Source: Thelephora terrestris
Lineage: Eukaryota; Basidiomycota; Agaricomycetes; Thelephorales; Thelephoraceae
NCBI GenBank assembly: GCA_015956445.1
Contig: WIUZ02000006.1
Coordinates: 1,426,001-1,490,000 of the forward strand
Reading direction: 5' to 3'
DNA length: 64,000 nucleotides
Both the position numbers and the translations under genes were made by a program. Shown here one piece after another: positions 1 through 9,879 of the stretch. Each line of letters starts with the position of its first letter. The first letter of the stretch is position 1. Under the pieces are notes generated by a model. It saw only the letters and a program-made list of their open reading frames with translations. It made no database searches and had not been told where the DNA came from.

Positions 1-1276
1 CACGTGACCTACCTCGACGAACCTCATTGGTCCGGGTCACATCAACTTTCGCTCCTGTACCATCATCGTTGGCTTACTACATCAAGCTGACACCTCAGCC
101 CGCGGGACGGCCTTGGAAGAACTTCGTTCCGGAACGCCTAGAACACGCGCGCACTAAAAATAGGTCTCAAGACCCTGACGACCCCTTATGACATCATGAT
201 AACGATCAACCCTGGACCCTAGAACACACACGTGGGCACGGGGTATCAACATTTGGACACTGTGCTTCTAATCGGATAGTAACCCTATCTGATCTAGTTG
301 TGCTTTGGAAGCAGAGTAGGCCCAAGCCGAGAACGGCGGCCGAAGAATATAATCCCTGGTGCCACTTAGGAAGAACGATATTCCCGGGTGCTATGCCTAA
401 TCAAGACTGGGTCTGATCAAGCGATTACGGTTGCAACTCCCAGGTTACTGCCTGTCCGTTGGTATCATACCACCTACCGACAACAAGGGATGTGTAGAGT
501 TCCTTCGATCTCTAGCCAACCACAGAAGCTCAGAGACGGTGCTCACCTGACCCTTGGGTGTGGTCTAGATTCAGGTACGAACTGTCATGACCCATGCCCC
601 TTTTTCTTTTAGGACTAGTGTTATCTTCACCCTTATGTTTCATGCGGACATTCCTTATCTTTTATGCAATCCTTCACACGCTAGTAAGGCCCTTTGTCCT
701 TTATTCTCCCACGCGTCATATTTGTTCGCTTCCCTTACTTAGCGTTCTCACACTCCTTATCTCCCTTTGTTCGGACTTGATAAGGGTATATTAGGGTATT
801 AACGTCATGGCCACTCCTTTAGTATAAGTAGCAACTGTGGCTGTATCGGAGTACCTTAGTTTTGTTACCTCAGGAAATCCTCTGCCCTTCTCAGCCCAGT
901 TGCAGTTAAGGACAAGTCAGAGTTTCTTGTTTGATCCAAGACATCCCCTATCTGCTCTCCCTCCCGCTCTGCGCGTCAACTGCGCCTCGTAACTATAGAC
1001 TCTCAGCAGTCATATTAGAACACCTCGAGCGTCCAGTCGATCAACTGGTGGAGTCATCAATCCTGCTGTAGAGATCAACCCTTGCTTGTTAAACCGAACG
1101 AAGTGCGGTTTAGGTTGGGTTTCTCTTTAGGATTTCGACCTGACTTGTAGTGACCTCGGACAACCTACCGGAAGAATAGAGACATGATCGTTCTCTCACA
1201 AGCTAGTTGGACTAGTGAGTACTCTGCGGAGTCGGCTCAGTGCACTGGTAGTTGTTGGGGTAGAGTGGCCCTGACA
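1..1276 (-). mobile_element. Unit A, copy A0 (partial; right-hand part)
   Basis: Most of this stretch repeats the right-hand 1.3 kb of the complete units A1 (ending 17089) and A2 (ending 35247) and stops at the same terminal bases CCTGACA at 1276. The flank after it is aagtg; the matching left flank lies outside the window, so the target duplication cannot be tested. From about 235 to 470 it departs strongly from A1/A2, and both sides match again. The strand given is that of the unit's gene, which lies off the window. Small ORFs at 388-794 are chance frames in this noncoding part. Confidence 0.8.
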
Positions 1277-2366
1277 AAGTGAAATCATCAAAAAATTCTT
1301 GAGCACGTTGCTGAACCGATCAGTTGAAGACTTCACACTCCAACTCGAGGCATATGTCATGTCCGGTATCAAAGGTGTGGCTTGCCTGTCGCCAGCAGGT
1401 GCTGCCACGCAATTTTCTAATGGGTTCTTCATAGGCGTTGTTGAAAATTCCAAGGCGCAGACTCTAGACCTCAAGAAAAGGGTTGCCACGGTGATTATTG
1501 AGAAGCTGCGTGAGTGTGAAGCATTTTTGTTTTTCATATTTTCCAACATAAATTGTCACCGGTGATCGCAATGTTCACATGCAGTACGATTGATTTGATG
1601 ACCTCATCACTGAGAAGCACGACGTTGTCGTCAAAGGCTGGCCACTGGCCCAATTCCGCAACCCAAGCACTGCCGCCACTCGCATCGACTTGGAGGTCCT
1701 CATTAATTCTTGGCAATCAGGGACAACTCGGTTTCAGAAACTCACTAAGGATGAAAAGTGTGCCTGGAAGGAGGAACATTTTTCATCCCGAGTTGCAATG
1801 ATGTCATCACCGCCACCCTCCGCTTCCATTCCAACTGCTTCTTTACCCACTCCCGACACCACCTTACATATCTCATCCGCTTTCACGCAACCCCCAGGTC
1901 CAGTATCCCCTATTCCCATGCCAACTGAGATGGTACTATTCTCCAAGCTCACCAAACAGAATATCTCACAACCTGCTTCAATCACACCATCGACTAATCA
2001 ACTCCCACCACCCAACCCGAGCTGGTCGCGGAGATAATCCGCCAGGACCCCACCCTGCAGGCAATCGATCCCGCTCTCATCATGGCAGGGGTAACACAAG
2101 GGTTTCACCATTCAGCAGCTGCCGGCTCAAATTCAGCAACTCCCCGCCCACCTTCGGCCGCTGCCGGCTCGGCAGAAAGTCTCGATCACCCTACCCTTGC
2201 TCCCCCCATATCCCGGAAAAAACGGGGCCGGGGAGCATTCGAAATCGTCACGCTGGAGTCGTTCAACACACGTGCGGCCAAGGTACCACAAAACAAGCGA
2301 GCGAAGAAAACCAAACATGTGACAGGTGGAGAGAATATTCCACCGGCCAAAGGGACTAGCCAGTGA
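1277..2366 (+). pseudogene. Unknown host-type gene, 5' end removed by unit A0
   Basis: A coding frame (LLNRSVEDFTLQLEAY...) runs directly out of the A0 end, so the start of the gene lies beyond that insertion. A GT-AG intron from about 1509 to 1584 joins it to a second block with KGWPLAQFRNPS and a WQSGTTRFQKLTKDE segment, a pattern I associate with an uncharacterised family common in agaricomycetes. A Pro/Ser/Thr-rich stretch follows. The last part (2082-2366) is a basic, Lys-rich tail with KKRGRG and NKRAKKTKH, resembling a nuclear localisation region, but it lies in a different frame from the Pro-rich part. I see no intron that joins them, which suggests decay. Function unknown. Confidence 0.45.
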
Positions 2367-3789
2367 TGACGCGGACGTGTTGGCGTTGACCTATATACAA
2401 ATAACTTGTTCCCCCCATGCTACCAGCTAATATATTTCTTGTTTCTTGTTAACGATCATGGGCGTCGTACAAATAACATTTCCTGGCATTAATAATCTAA
2501 GAGTTCTTAAAATTGAGTTCACGAAGCTTGATTGATTGATCGATGATCTTCGGCCCAGACCTTTGTCCACTCACCACCGGATTGATCAGACATTTCCGGT
2601 TCTGGGGAACCACAGCTTCCCCGGCGCACTTGGAATGCATGTTCAGCGACTCAGGTGAGCAGGGCCCTTTATCCTGTACAAACTAACTTTTCTGTGATAT
2701 CTTCAGGTTCTATGGCCCGTTTCAGGTCAGCCGGAACGAGTCTGGCCACCTGTGTCACCGGGTGGGGTGGAATACAAAACCTCCTACCCATCCTTGCGCA
2801 TATAAGTGCACGGCCGCAGAATTTGTACGTCTACTTCGCTAATATATATGTCCTACAATTCACTCACGTTGGCTTTTTTTGTGCGGTCTTTGACCCGCAC
2901 CAGCTCAAGGGGGCTGAAACACAATATCACAATTGTGCTTGGACGCTGCGTTCTACTAACTCGCACTTTTGTCCACACGTTTTGGTATGTATCTTCAACC
3001 AAAGGACATCTTTCCCAGGTCGTTGCGTGGATAGTCCTTGCTTCGGGCTGTGTGGACGTGTTCCTGCCCACTTTCACTATAAAGCATGGTACGCTCATCC
3101 CTCTTGCTTTATGAGATACAAACATGTTTTATACATTACTAAGACTCAGTTAGGCTCGCGCATATGCACTCTATGTGAGTATTTATTGCTCTATTGCCTC
3201 ATTTCACCGAACTTACCTCCCTTCCTCCCAGCCTTTCTCTTCACTCCACTGGCTTGTTTCGCTCTGTTACCAGGTCTAATATAGGTCTAATATATAACCC
3301 CAAACTCGCTTGTACATTGGCTGAAAAATCATTAAGTAATTTCAACTTTATAGTTTGTTACCCCCCTTAAGACACTCCGGGGGTTTTCGTTGTGTTGGGG
3401 ATTTGATTTTTGCGTAAATTATTCTAATTGTTGTATGCACATTATTTACACCCACCTGGGTAATTGTTTACATTTATAGTCTACCCGGCCATGTATTTCA
3501 TGCTGGGTGGTCAGTGAGTTCAGGGGCATTCGCAGCCACAATCAGAGTTCACACGATGGTATCACATACCAGAATCCTGGGCGCCAATGTTATCCGCCCC
3601 AGATTCATCCTTCACCGGGCATGTGCTACTTGTCAGGTTCAGCCGAAAATGTAGGAACTTACTATTGTATACGTGAATAAAGTATATGTAAAGTTTCAGA
3701 GTGAAAAAATCAGTCGTTATGTTAATCCCCAAAACCAACCTTTCGTTCATATCTGCGTTTGTCAACTTGACATTTTGAGAACGAGGGAG
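2367..3789. other. Stretch without a supportable gene
   Basis: AT-richer sequence. The open frames at 2655-3284 and 2853-3125 lack recognisable motifs. A segment around 2550-2830 looks like short exons split by a GT-AG intron (gtgagcagg...cttcag), so it may be a worn gene remnant. No promoter, RNA gene or repeat was recognised up to the copia target duplication. Confidence 0.4.
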
Positions 3790-3794
3790 AGGAC
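3790..3794. repeat. Left target-site duplication of the copia element
   Basis: The 5 bases aggac lie directly before the LTR start (TGTTGAGC) and recur exactly after the other LTR at 9875-9879, as expected for an LTR-retrotransposon integrase. Confidence 0.9.
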
Positions 3795-4148
3795 TGTTGA
3801 GCAGGTAGAGTATATTCTATACTACTACATGGCGTACTCTAGTTCTTACCTGAGAGGGGAAGATATAGTAGTGCAAGTGGGAGAGAGAGAGAGAGAAGCA
3901 ATTGATTGATCTATGGACACATGGGGGGTATATATACTATCTACTCTATTAACGTCACATCTATACAGTGTGACTGATGCATGGTCCGTGCGGCGGCTTT
4001 AAGGCACACGTGCGTCATACCGATCGATCGGGTCACTGATGTGACACCGTCCCTTCAGGTCGCTTATTCAGCGCTCTCCGGCATCGGCTCTCGCACGAAG
4101 CGGTGGAGCCGGTTGACCCGTTGCCGGGCACAGACCTTCGGTTCAACA
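3795..4148 (-). repeat. 3' LTR of the copia element (354 bp)
   Basis: Starts TGTTGAGCAGG and ends GGTTCAACA; the ends form a short inverted repeat (TGTTGA / TCAACA). Nearly identical to 9523-9874. It includes a GA-rich microsatellite and the motif atgcatggtccgtgc. Confidence 0.95.
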
Positions 4149-4157
4149 CTCCCCCTT
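4149..4157 (-). other. Polypurine tract of the copia element
   Basis: Read on the minus strand, aagggggag lies directly before the 3' LTR, the expected position of the plus-strand DNA primer. Confidence 0.8.
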
Positions 4158-4224
4158 ACTAAGTACAGCTCCCTGTATAACTTCATTGGTGGGAACTGGA
4201 CTGTAGTAAGTTGGAGGTATGTGC

Positions 4225-7200
4225 TTAGAAGAATTCAAGGCCTAAGGCATCTCTGAATTTTCTGAGTTTGACGACTCCAAGGTTCTTTGTCAGGAGATCT
4301 GCGGGATTGTCATCTCCGGGAATGAAGTACACTACCACGCGTCCATCATTGATGACCTCGCGAATATAATGATAGCGGATGTCGATGTGTTTCGACCTCT
4401 TTTCTGTAACCGGGTTTGAGGCGATAAAGATCGAGCCTTGGTTATCTCCGCAGATTGGGATGGCTTTAAGGTCATAGCCGAGCTCCCCCAGAAGGGTATG
4501 CATCCAGACTACTTGGCGGCTACAATCTGAGAGCGCCATGTATTCAGCCTCAGTGGACGACAGCGCAATGGTTTTCTGCGCTCTTGAGGTCCATGAGATG
4601 AGTCCTTTTGCCATCCGGACAAAGTATCCACTTTGGGATCGTCTCTGAGTGGGGTCTGAAGCCCAGTCTGAGTCGGTACAGGCCGAGATACCTTCCCGTG
4701 AGTCTCCGTTGTAGGTTAATCGATATTTGGAAGTCCCGATTAAATAGCGGCAGATATACAGCGCTTTCTCGACGTGCTCCTTTGATGGGTTTGCAGCATA
4801 TTGCGCAAGTTTGGTGACCGCAAAGGCGATATCTGGTCGGGTACCCAGCATGAGGTATAGTAAGGAACCAATTATGGTTTGGAACCTGCTTCGTCTTTCC
4901 GGGCATGCTACCTCTGTCGACGGAGTCGGCACATACCCGGCGGGGAGAGGGGTTGCTGCTACTTTAGCATTTTGCATCCCACATCGCTCAAGGACCGTTT
5001 GAAGGTAGGCGCATTGATCTATGGAGATTTTGCTGCCATGTCGGGTGATCCTCATGCGGAGGAAATCGGTTAGGTCCCCTAAATCCCTGGTTTCCCATAT
5101 CTTCATAAACTCCCCCTTGAGCTGCTCCGTAAGCGCTGTGTGGGGTCCGGTAAAGATGGCATCGTCTATGTAGATTAACGCAATTACGAATCTTCCATCT
5201 TTATCCTGGTAGATGAAGATCCCAGCATCTGAGCTCAAGGATTTGAATCCGAGCTTTTCCATGGACCGTTTCAGGGCTCGCCACCATGCGAGCCCGGCTT
5301 GTTTCAGTCCGTAGAGGGCACGCTTTAAGCGGAGGACATGAGTCTCTTTTCCTGGAGCTACGAATCCCTCTGGTTGTTCCATGTATATTTCCTCGTTGAG
5401 TTCGCCGTATAGGTACGTGTTTCGAACATCAAGTCCTTTGAGGACCCATCCTCCGAGGGCAGCCATTGCAAATATTAGGCGCACTGTCTCGAATCGGACA
5501 ACGGGGGAGAATACGGCATCGTAGTCCATTCCCTCAACCTGTGAGAAGCCTTTTGCTACTAAGCGGGCTTTCTTGCGACCATCTGGTTTCTGGTCAAATA
5601 CCCAGCGGTTTTTGATAACCTTGCGGCCTCGAGGGCGCTCTACCAGGTCGTATACTTTGCGCCTGCGAAGAGCTTCCAACTCTTCATTGCAGGCTGTCCT
5701 CCATTCCTCGAGTTCTGCCTGTGGTAGTGTGGCGATGTCTCGGTATTTCCATTCTTTTGGAGTTTTTTCGTTGGCGGTTGGTGAGACGGCTTTCGAAATT
5801 AAGAGGTTTTGGAGTTCTACTCCCCCTTCCCGGCATAGCCTAGCTAGAAGGGCGTCAGTGTCTTCCTCAGGGGTGGTGAATCCGGATGGTTCAACGGACT
5901 TCTCAACCTCATTTTCGGACTCTGACGCCGCTTCAGTTTCTTCCTCAGCAGAGGATTCTCTCTCAGGAAGTGGCTGCGTGCTAGGTCCGGGAACTGCTCC
6001 TGAACTTTGCCCGCGCCTAGGTGCTACGGAAAAATCTCCGACAACCTTCTTCCAATCCTTCATACGCTGGGTAGACTTGATTATTTCTACCGGATGCTTA
6101 CTACCGTAAACATTGCCGGGCTTGGCCGGTACTTTCCGCTCACGCTGAGGCCTCCGAGTCTTAACAGGTGACGGAGGCATAATCGTTGGCGGAGCGGGTG
6201 GTGCATCCTCAGGGCCGGAATCAGAGCTAGAGCTGGGTGTAGGCGATCTCGGCGGCTCTGAACTGGGCGCTCTAGATTGCACCGGCGTCTGTGGCCGTGG
6301 TGCGGGCTCAATAGCACGTTCCTTGCCTCTTGAGGAAGGTTTGGGGGTAGGTTTGGGAAGCGCTGAGGGTGCTGCATCATCTTCCTCTTGTCCTCCTGGA
6401 AGGGGACACTGGCAGTCACCGTCTTTATGACAGTGATGACTGGGTAGGGGTGGCGCAGTAGATTGCAGCCGTGTGTTTCGCCGTACACTGGCAGTTGGGC
6501 ACTTTGGAAAGTGCAACTCATCGAAGGTGGCCTGAGCAGCGGAGAAAATGATATTGTTAGGTCCGCGCATAAAGATCCATCCTTTTCCTCCTGAGTGAGT
6601 TCCCAGGTAGGTCATCAATTCCGATCGGGGCGTGAGTTTGTTCATCCGTACTTCTTCCGGGATGAAGACGTAGGCTCCGCAGCCAAAGACCCGAAGATGT
6701 TCAATTGAAGGCTTACTTCCATTTAATAATTGAAATGGAGTCTGCCAATTTAGGCGACGGTTCGGCGTTCGATTGTAAACGTGAGTTGCGTGGTCAAGGG
6801 CGAACTCCCACCAAGATTGAGGGAGGCAAGCCTGCAATCTCATGGATTCCTCTTTGTCCATCAATGTTCGAATGATCCTCTCCACGCGACCATTTTGTTG
6901 GTGTGCATACGGGATAGATTGGAGGATTTCAATCCCTTTTTCCTTGAGCATCGTCGTAAATGTTAAGGACGTGTATTCCCCCCCAGCATCGGACATCCAT
7001 CGGCGTACTCTCTTCTGGTACTTGGTTTCAACCATAGCCAGGAAGTGCCTGGTAGCCATGAGTGCAGCGTCTTTAGTGCGCAAGTTCATGGTCCAGGCGT
7101 GTGAGGTATAGTCGTCATAGAAGACGATTGAGTACTTGTATTTGCGGTAGGATTCAATGGGGAAAGTTTTTAGATCCGAATGGATCAGCTCGAAAGGGGC

Positions 7201-9165
7201 GCTGGCTCTGGTAGTGGATGGGGGAAAGGCTTTGTTTGTCATCTTTCCCTGTGGACATCCAGTACAGAGGTGCTCTTTCGGGATTTCGATATGAGGAAAA
7301 TCCTTGACATGTTTCCCGGCCTTTTGGATCACCTCCTTGGAGGGGTGAGCCAGTCGGCGGTGCATGATTTCAAAATCAGCATCGTAAATGTTTTCAATAT
7401 TTGCAGCAGTGAGATGCGCTCCGAGGAGAGTTCTGATGATATAGATACTATCATCCTCGGTTCGAGGGTAGAAGGTAAGAAACTCAGTTTCGTCTTCGTA
7501 AAGTGAGATTTCGTGAGCACTCCCCCTCGAGAAGAGTCCGCTTTTTAGGAACTGACCAAGGGATAGCAGCCTATGGGAGATGTCTGGGACATGATAGACA
7601 GGACTTATTCGAACGGCCTTTTCGTTTATGTAGAGGATCACTGTTCCTTTACCAATAATCGTCGTGAAGCTGGTCGCTGTTCTTAAAGGAATGGACTCAA
7701 TAGCCTCATACTCCACGAAGTCGTTTATGTCAAAAGTAAAGTGCCGGGATGCTCCAGAATCGAGCATCCACACAGCTTCAGTTTCACTCGGGGCAGACAA
7801 GGTAAAACAAATATATTTGGAAGCTACTACTGAAGACCTAGACTTATCTTCAGGTGCTGTGGAGTCGTTAGTTTCGTTACTCAACACTAAATTTGTTTCA
7901 TACCTTCCACCAAGGCCAGACAGACCGGCAACCGACGCAGGGGAGACAACATCCATCTCATCATCCGACCATCCCAGGCTTACTTCATCCTCGCCCGGCG
8001 GGGTACGCACCTTTTTGCGGGGGCGAGGATCGATTGTCTGCTCATAAGAGCGCTCCAGCCTTTTGGGGGTCTCAATCGAAGGCTTCACGCTTATGCGTGC
8101 TGCAAGGTCCCTAGCCTCCTGTACGGAGGGATAGAAGGAAGGGGCCCCTGTGCCTTGACGATGGACGGGGGGATGGCGTATGGGAAAAGCCGCCATGGAG
8201 GCAAAACCGTAATCCGAGACCGAGATGTTAGAGCCGGAGGGAACCGGAGGTTGTGGGGGAGGTGGCGCTTGAGACTCGTCAGTTTGCTGAGCCTGCTGCT
8301 GGAATCTTCCTCGACCTCCTCTTTGTCCTCGATGATTTCGTCCTCGGCCTTGGCCCTGGGGCTGGCTCCCGTCGTGCTGCTGCTGTTGCTGCTGGAAATT
8401 TGGGTTTCCAGGGGCACGCTGTACGTTGGACAACTTCTGTGCTTGTTGTCCGGAGCGGCGGGAGCTGGATTTCTGCTCCCAGGCCAGTTTGACCATTTTC
8501 CTCAGCTCATCGATCTGGACTTTACCGATATCGTCGGCTTGGCAGAGGATCTGGGCAAGGTAATCGTAGGCAGGGGGCATCTGGGAGAGTATCATCATGG
8601 CTTTGATGAAATCTGGGACTGCTGCATTGGCTTCAGCAAGTCGACCAAAGTGGGCCATGATTTTGTCTATCGCCGGGATGGGGTCCGCATTTCCGGGGAT
8701 CTGTACGTCCAGAGTGCTTTTGAACTCCGAATAGATACCCATTACGCCGGGCTTCCCATATTCCGCATTGATTGCCTGGTATAAGGCCCAAGTGTCCTCT
8801 TCGGACTTGTGTTTTGCCTGGATGTCAGGGCTTAGCCTTAGGAATATGTTTCCGAGGGCTTTGGAGTTGTTCTCCTCCCACGCTTCGAGCGCGTCTTCGT
8901 CAACGTCTTCGCCGCCCTCCTGCGCCGGAATTTCTTCAGCATCATCGGTGGCAGGGATAGCTGCTATGTATGGTCGTACCGTTTTGGTAGGCTTTCCCTT
9001 CTTCATCAGTCTCCGCTGTCCTTGTGCCATCAAGAAGCTTCTGACGGCAGGAGCCCATCGCTGATAGTTGGGGCCTTCGAGGACGGGAACGAGAGAGGTA
9101 AGCTGGGACGACATGTTTCTTTGGTTTTGGGGGGTGGAAGTGCCTACGCCCAAAATAAGAGTCAT
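4225..9165 (-). CDS. Copia Gag-Pol polyprotein (1646 codons)
   Basis: A single frame encodes all retroelement functions. Residues about 18-250 are Gag of the UBN2-like kind, beginning MSSQLTSLVPVLEGPNY; this second Met (residue 18) is the more typical Gag start than the first. A Gln- and RG-rich basic stretch follows (about 255-290). The aspartic protease motif WMLDSGASRHFT is at about 467. The GAG-pre-integrase zinc motif lies at about 602-638, followed by the integrase core with Asp in IHSDLK (about 664), Asp in SDAGGEY (about 725) and Glu in NGRVERI (about 762). A long Pro/Ser-rich linker leads to reverse transcriptase with the IYIDDAIFTG catalytic box (about 1290), then RNase H (TDSDWASD and LSSTEAEYMAL). 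As in Ty1/copia, integrase precedes reverse transcriptase. Confidence 0.95.
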   Translation of the reverse strand: MTLILGVGTSTPQNQRNMSSQLTSLVPVLEGPNYQRWAPAVRSFLMAQGQRRLMKKGKPTKTVRPYIAAIPATDDAEEIPAQEGGEDVDEDALEAWEENNSKALGNIFLRLSPDIQAKHKSEEDTWALYQAINAEYGKPGVMGIYSEFKSTLDVQIPGNADPIPAIDKIMAHFGRLAEANAAVPDFIKAMMILSQMPPAYDYLAQILCQADDIGKVQIDELRKMVKLAWEQKSSSRRSGQQAQKLSNVQRAPGNPNFQQQQQQHDGSQPQGQGRGRNHRGQRGGRGRFQQQAQQTDESQAPPPPQPPVPSGSNISVSDYGFASMAAFPIRHPPVHRQGTGAPSFYPSVQEARDLAARISVKPSIETPKRLERSYEQTIDPRPRKKVRTPPGEDEVSLGWSDDEMDVVSPASVAGLSGLGGRYETNLVLSNETNDSTAPEDKSRSSVVASKYICFTLSAPSETEAVWMLDSGASRHFTFDINDFVEYEAIESIPLRTATSFTTIIGKGTVILYINEKAVRISPVYHVPDISHRLLSLGQFLKSGLFSRGSAHEISLYEDETEFLTFYPRTEDDSIYIIRTLLGAHLTAANIENIYDADFEIMHRRLAHPSKEVIQKAGKHVKDFPHIEIPKEHLCTGCPQGKMTNKAFPPSTTRASAPFELIHSDLKTFPIESYRKYKYSIVFYDDYTSHAWTMNLRTKDAALMATRHFLAMVETKYQKRVRRWMSDAGGEYTSLTFTTMLKEKGIEILQSIPYAHQQNGRVERIIRTLMDKEESMRLQACLPQSWWEFALDHATHVYNRTPNRRLNWQTPFQLLNGSKPSIEHLRVFGCGAYVFIPEEVRMNKLTPRSELMTYLGTHSGGKGWIFMRGPNNIIFSAAQATFDELHFPKCPTASVRRNTRLQSTAPPLPSHHCHKDGDCQCPLPGGQEEDDAAPSALPKPTPKPSSRGKERAIEPAPRPQTPVQSRAPSSEPPRSPTPSSSSDSGPEDAPPAPPTIMPPSPVKTRRPQRERKVPAKPGNVYGSKHPVEIIKSTQRMKDWKKVVGDFSVAPRRGQSSGAVPGPSTQPLPERESSAEEETEAASESENEVEKSVEPSGFTTPEEDTDALLARLCREGGVELQNLLISKAVSPTANEKTPKEWKYRDIATLPQAELEEWRTACNEELEALRRRKVYDLVERPRGRKVIKNRWVFDQKPDGRKKARLVAKGFSQVEGMDYDAVFSPVVRFETVRLIFAMAALGGWVLKGLDVRNTYLYGELNEEIYMEQPEGFVAPGKETHVLRLKRALYGLKQAGLAWWRALKRSMEKLGFKSLSSDAGIFIYQDKDGRFVIALIYIDDAIFTGPHTALTEQLKGEFMKIWETRDLGDLTDFLRMRITRHGSKISIDQCAYLQTVLERCGMQNAKVAATPLPAGYVPTPSTEVACPERRSRFQTIIGSLLYLMLGTRPDIAFAVTKLAQYAANPSKEHVEKALYICRYLIGTSKYRLTYNGDSREGISACTDSDWASDPTQRRSQSGYFVRMAKGLISWTSRAQKTIALSSTEAEYMALSDCSRQVVWMHTLLGELGYDLKAIPICGDNQGSIFIASNPVTEKRSKHIDIRYHYIREVINDGRVVVYFIPGDDNPADLLTKNLGVVKLRKFRDALGLEFF

Positions 9166-9510
9166 CAGTTAATGAACACTTCTATGCCAAAATGCAATGA
9201 AAGAGGGAAGAATTAGCCTTTCCCTTTTTAAGGATTACTTTAGTGAGAGGTTTATTGCATGTTGCCTCAGTCCACACCGTCGGCAGATGTTAATCGACTA
9301 CCCTCCCCTTACGGGGTCTACGAATGTGTGTTGTGCTCAGCTTAGCCAATCACTGTTTCATCCCCTTTTGGGGTTTTGACTTTTTGTTCTAAGTCCCCTT
9401 CCTGCGCAGTGGATAGCGCAGTGGCAGCCACAGAGGGCGCACTAAGGTAAGATTAGAGCCTGTTCACAGCGCAGCCATAGAGGCGCAGCTTGGAACACAG
9501 GGCGTAGCCC

Positions 9511-9522
9511 GGGCTCATAACC
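9511..9522 (-). other. Primer binding site: internal (half-tRNA) initiator-Met type
   Basis: Directly inside the 5' LTR the plus strand reads gggctcataacc. This equals the anticodon arm of eukaryotic initiator tRNA-Met, with CAT inside the loop CTCATAA, so the element strand is complementary to the middle of the tRNA rather than its 3' end. Copia of Drosophila and several relatives are known to prime from a cleaved initiator-tRNA half; use here is inferred from sequence. Confidence 0.75.
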
Positions 9523-9874
9523 TGTTGAGCAGGTAGAGTATATTCTATACTACTACATGGCGTACTCTAGTTCTTACCTGAGAGGGGAAGATATAGTAGT
9601 GCAAGTGGGAGAGAGAGAGAGAGAAGCGATTGATTGATCTATGGACACATGGGGGGTATATACTATCTACTCTATTAACGTCACATCTATACAGTGTGAC
9701 TGATGCATGGTCCGTGCGGCGGCTTTAAGGCACGCGTGCGTCATACCAATTGATCGGGTCACTGATGTGACACCGTCCCTTCGGGTCGCTTATTCAGCGC
9801 TCTCCGGCATCGGCTCTCGCACGAAGCGGTGGAGCCGGTTGACCCGTTGCCGGGCACAGACCTTCGGTTCAACA
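9523..9874 (-). repeat. 5' LTR of the copia element (352 bp)
   Basis: Starts TGTTGAGCAGG and ends GGTTCAACA. It matches 3795-4148 except for five transitions and one 2-bp length difference. It is followed by the right copy of the target duplication. Confidence 0.95.
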
Positions 9875-9879
9875 AGGAC
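9875..9879. repeat. Right target-site duplication of the copia element
   Basis: aggac, identical to 3790-3794. Confidence 0.9.

Larger units (their letters stand above)
3795..9874 (-). mobile_element. Ty1/copia LTR retrotransposon, whole-looking
   Basis: A complete element of 6080 bp on the minus strand. Parts in coding order: 5' LTR (9523-9874), half-tRNA primer site (9511-9522), one long gag-pol frame (4225-9165), polypurine tract (4149-4157) and 3' LTR (3795-4148), with aggac duplicated on both sides. By eye the LTRs differ at five positions, all transitions, plus one 2-bp length difference, about 98.5% identity, so the insertion is young. The order protease, integrase, reverse transcriptase, RNase H marks it as Pseudoviridae/copia rather than gypsy. 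It looks whole, with no obvious breaks in the reading frame. Confidence 0.95.

Noticed and set aside
388-794. Small plus-strand frames in unit A0 (also 16206-16606 and 34432-34774)
   Set aside because: The frames differ between A copies at the bracketed variable segment and have no conserved protein signal; the region looks regulatory.
2655-3284. 209-codon plus-strand frame
   Set aside because: AT-rich, Cys/Phe-heavy, no motif, crosses likely intron signals; probably chance.
5573-6109. Plus-strand open frames inside the copia element (also 7180-7506, 7664-8047, 8155-8784)
   Set aside because: They are antisense shadows of the gag-pol frame.
9511-9522. tRNA-Met-like sequence as a tRNA gene
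   Set aside because: Only the anticodon arm is present, directly beside the LTR; it is the primer-site complement.
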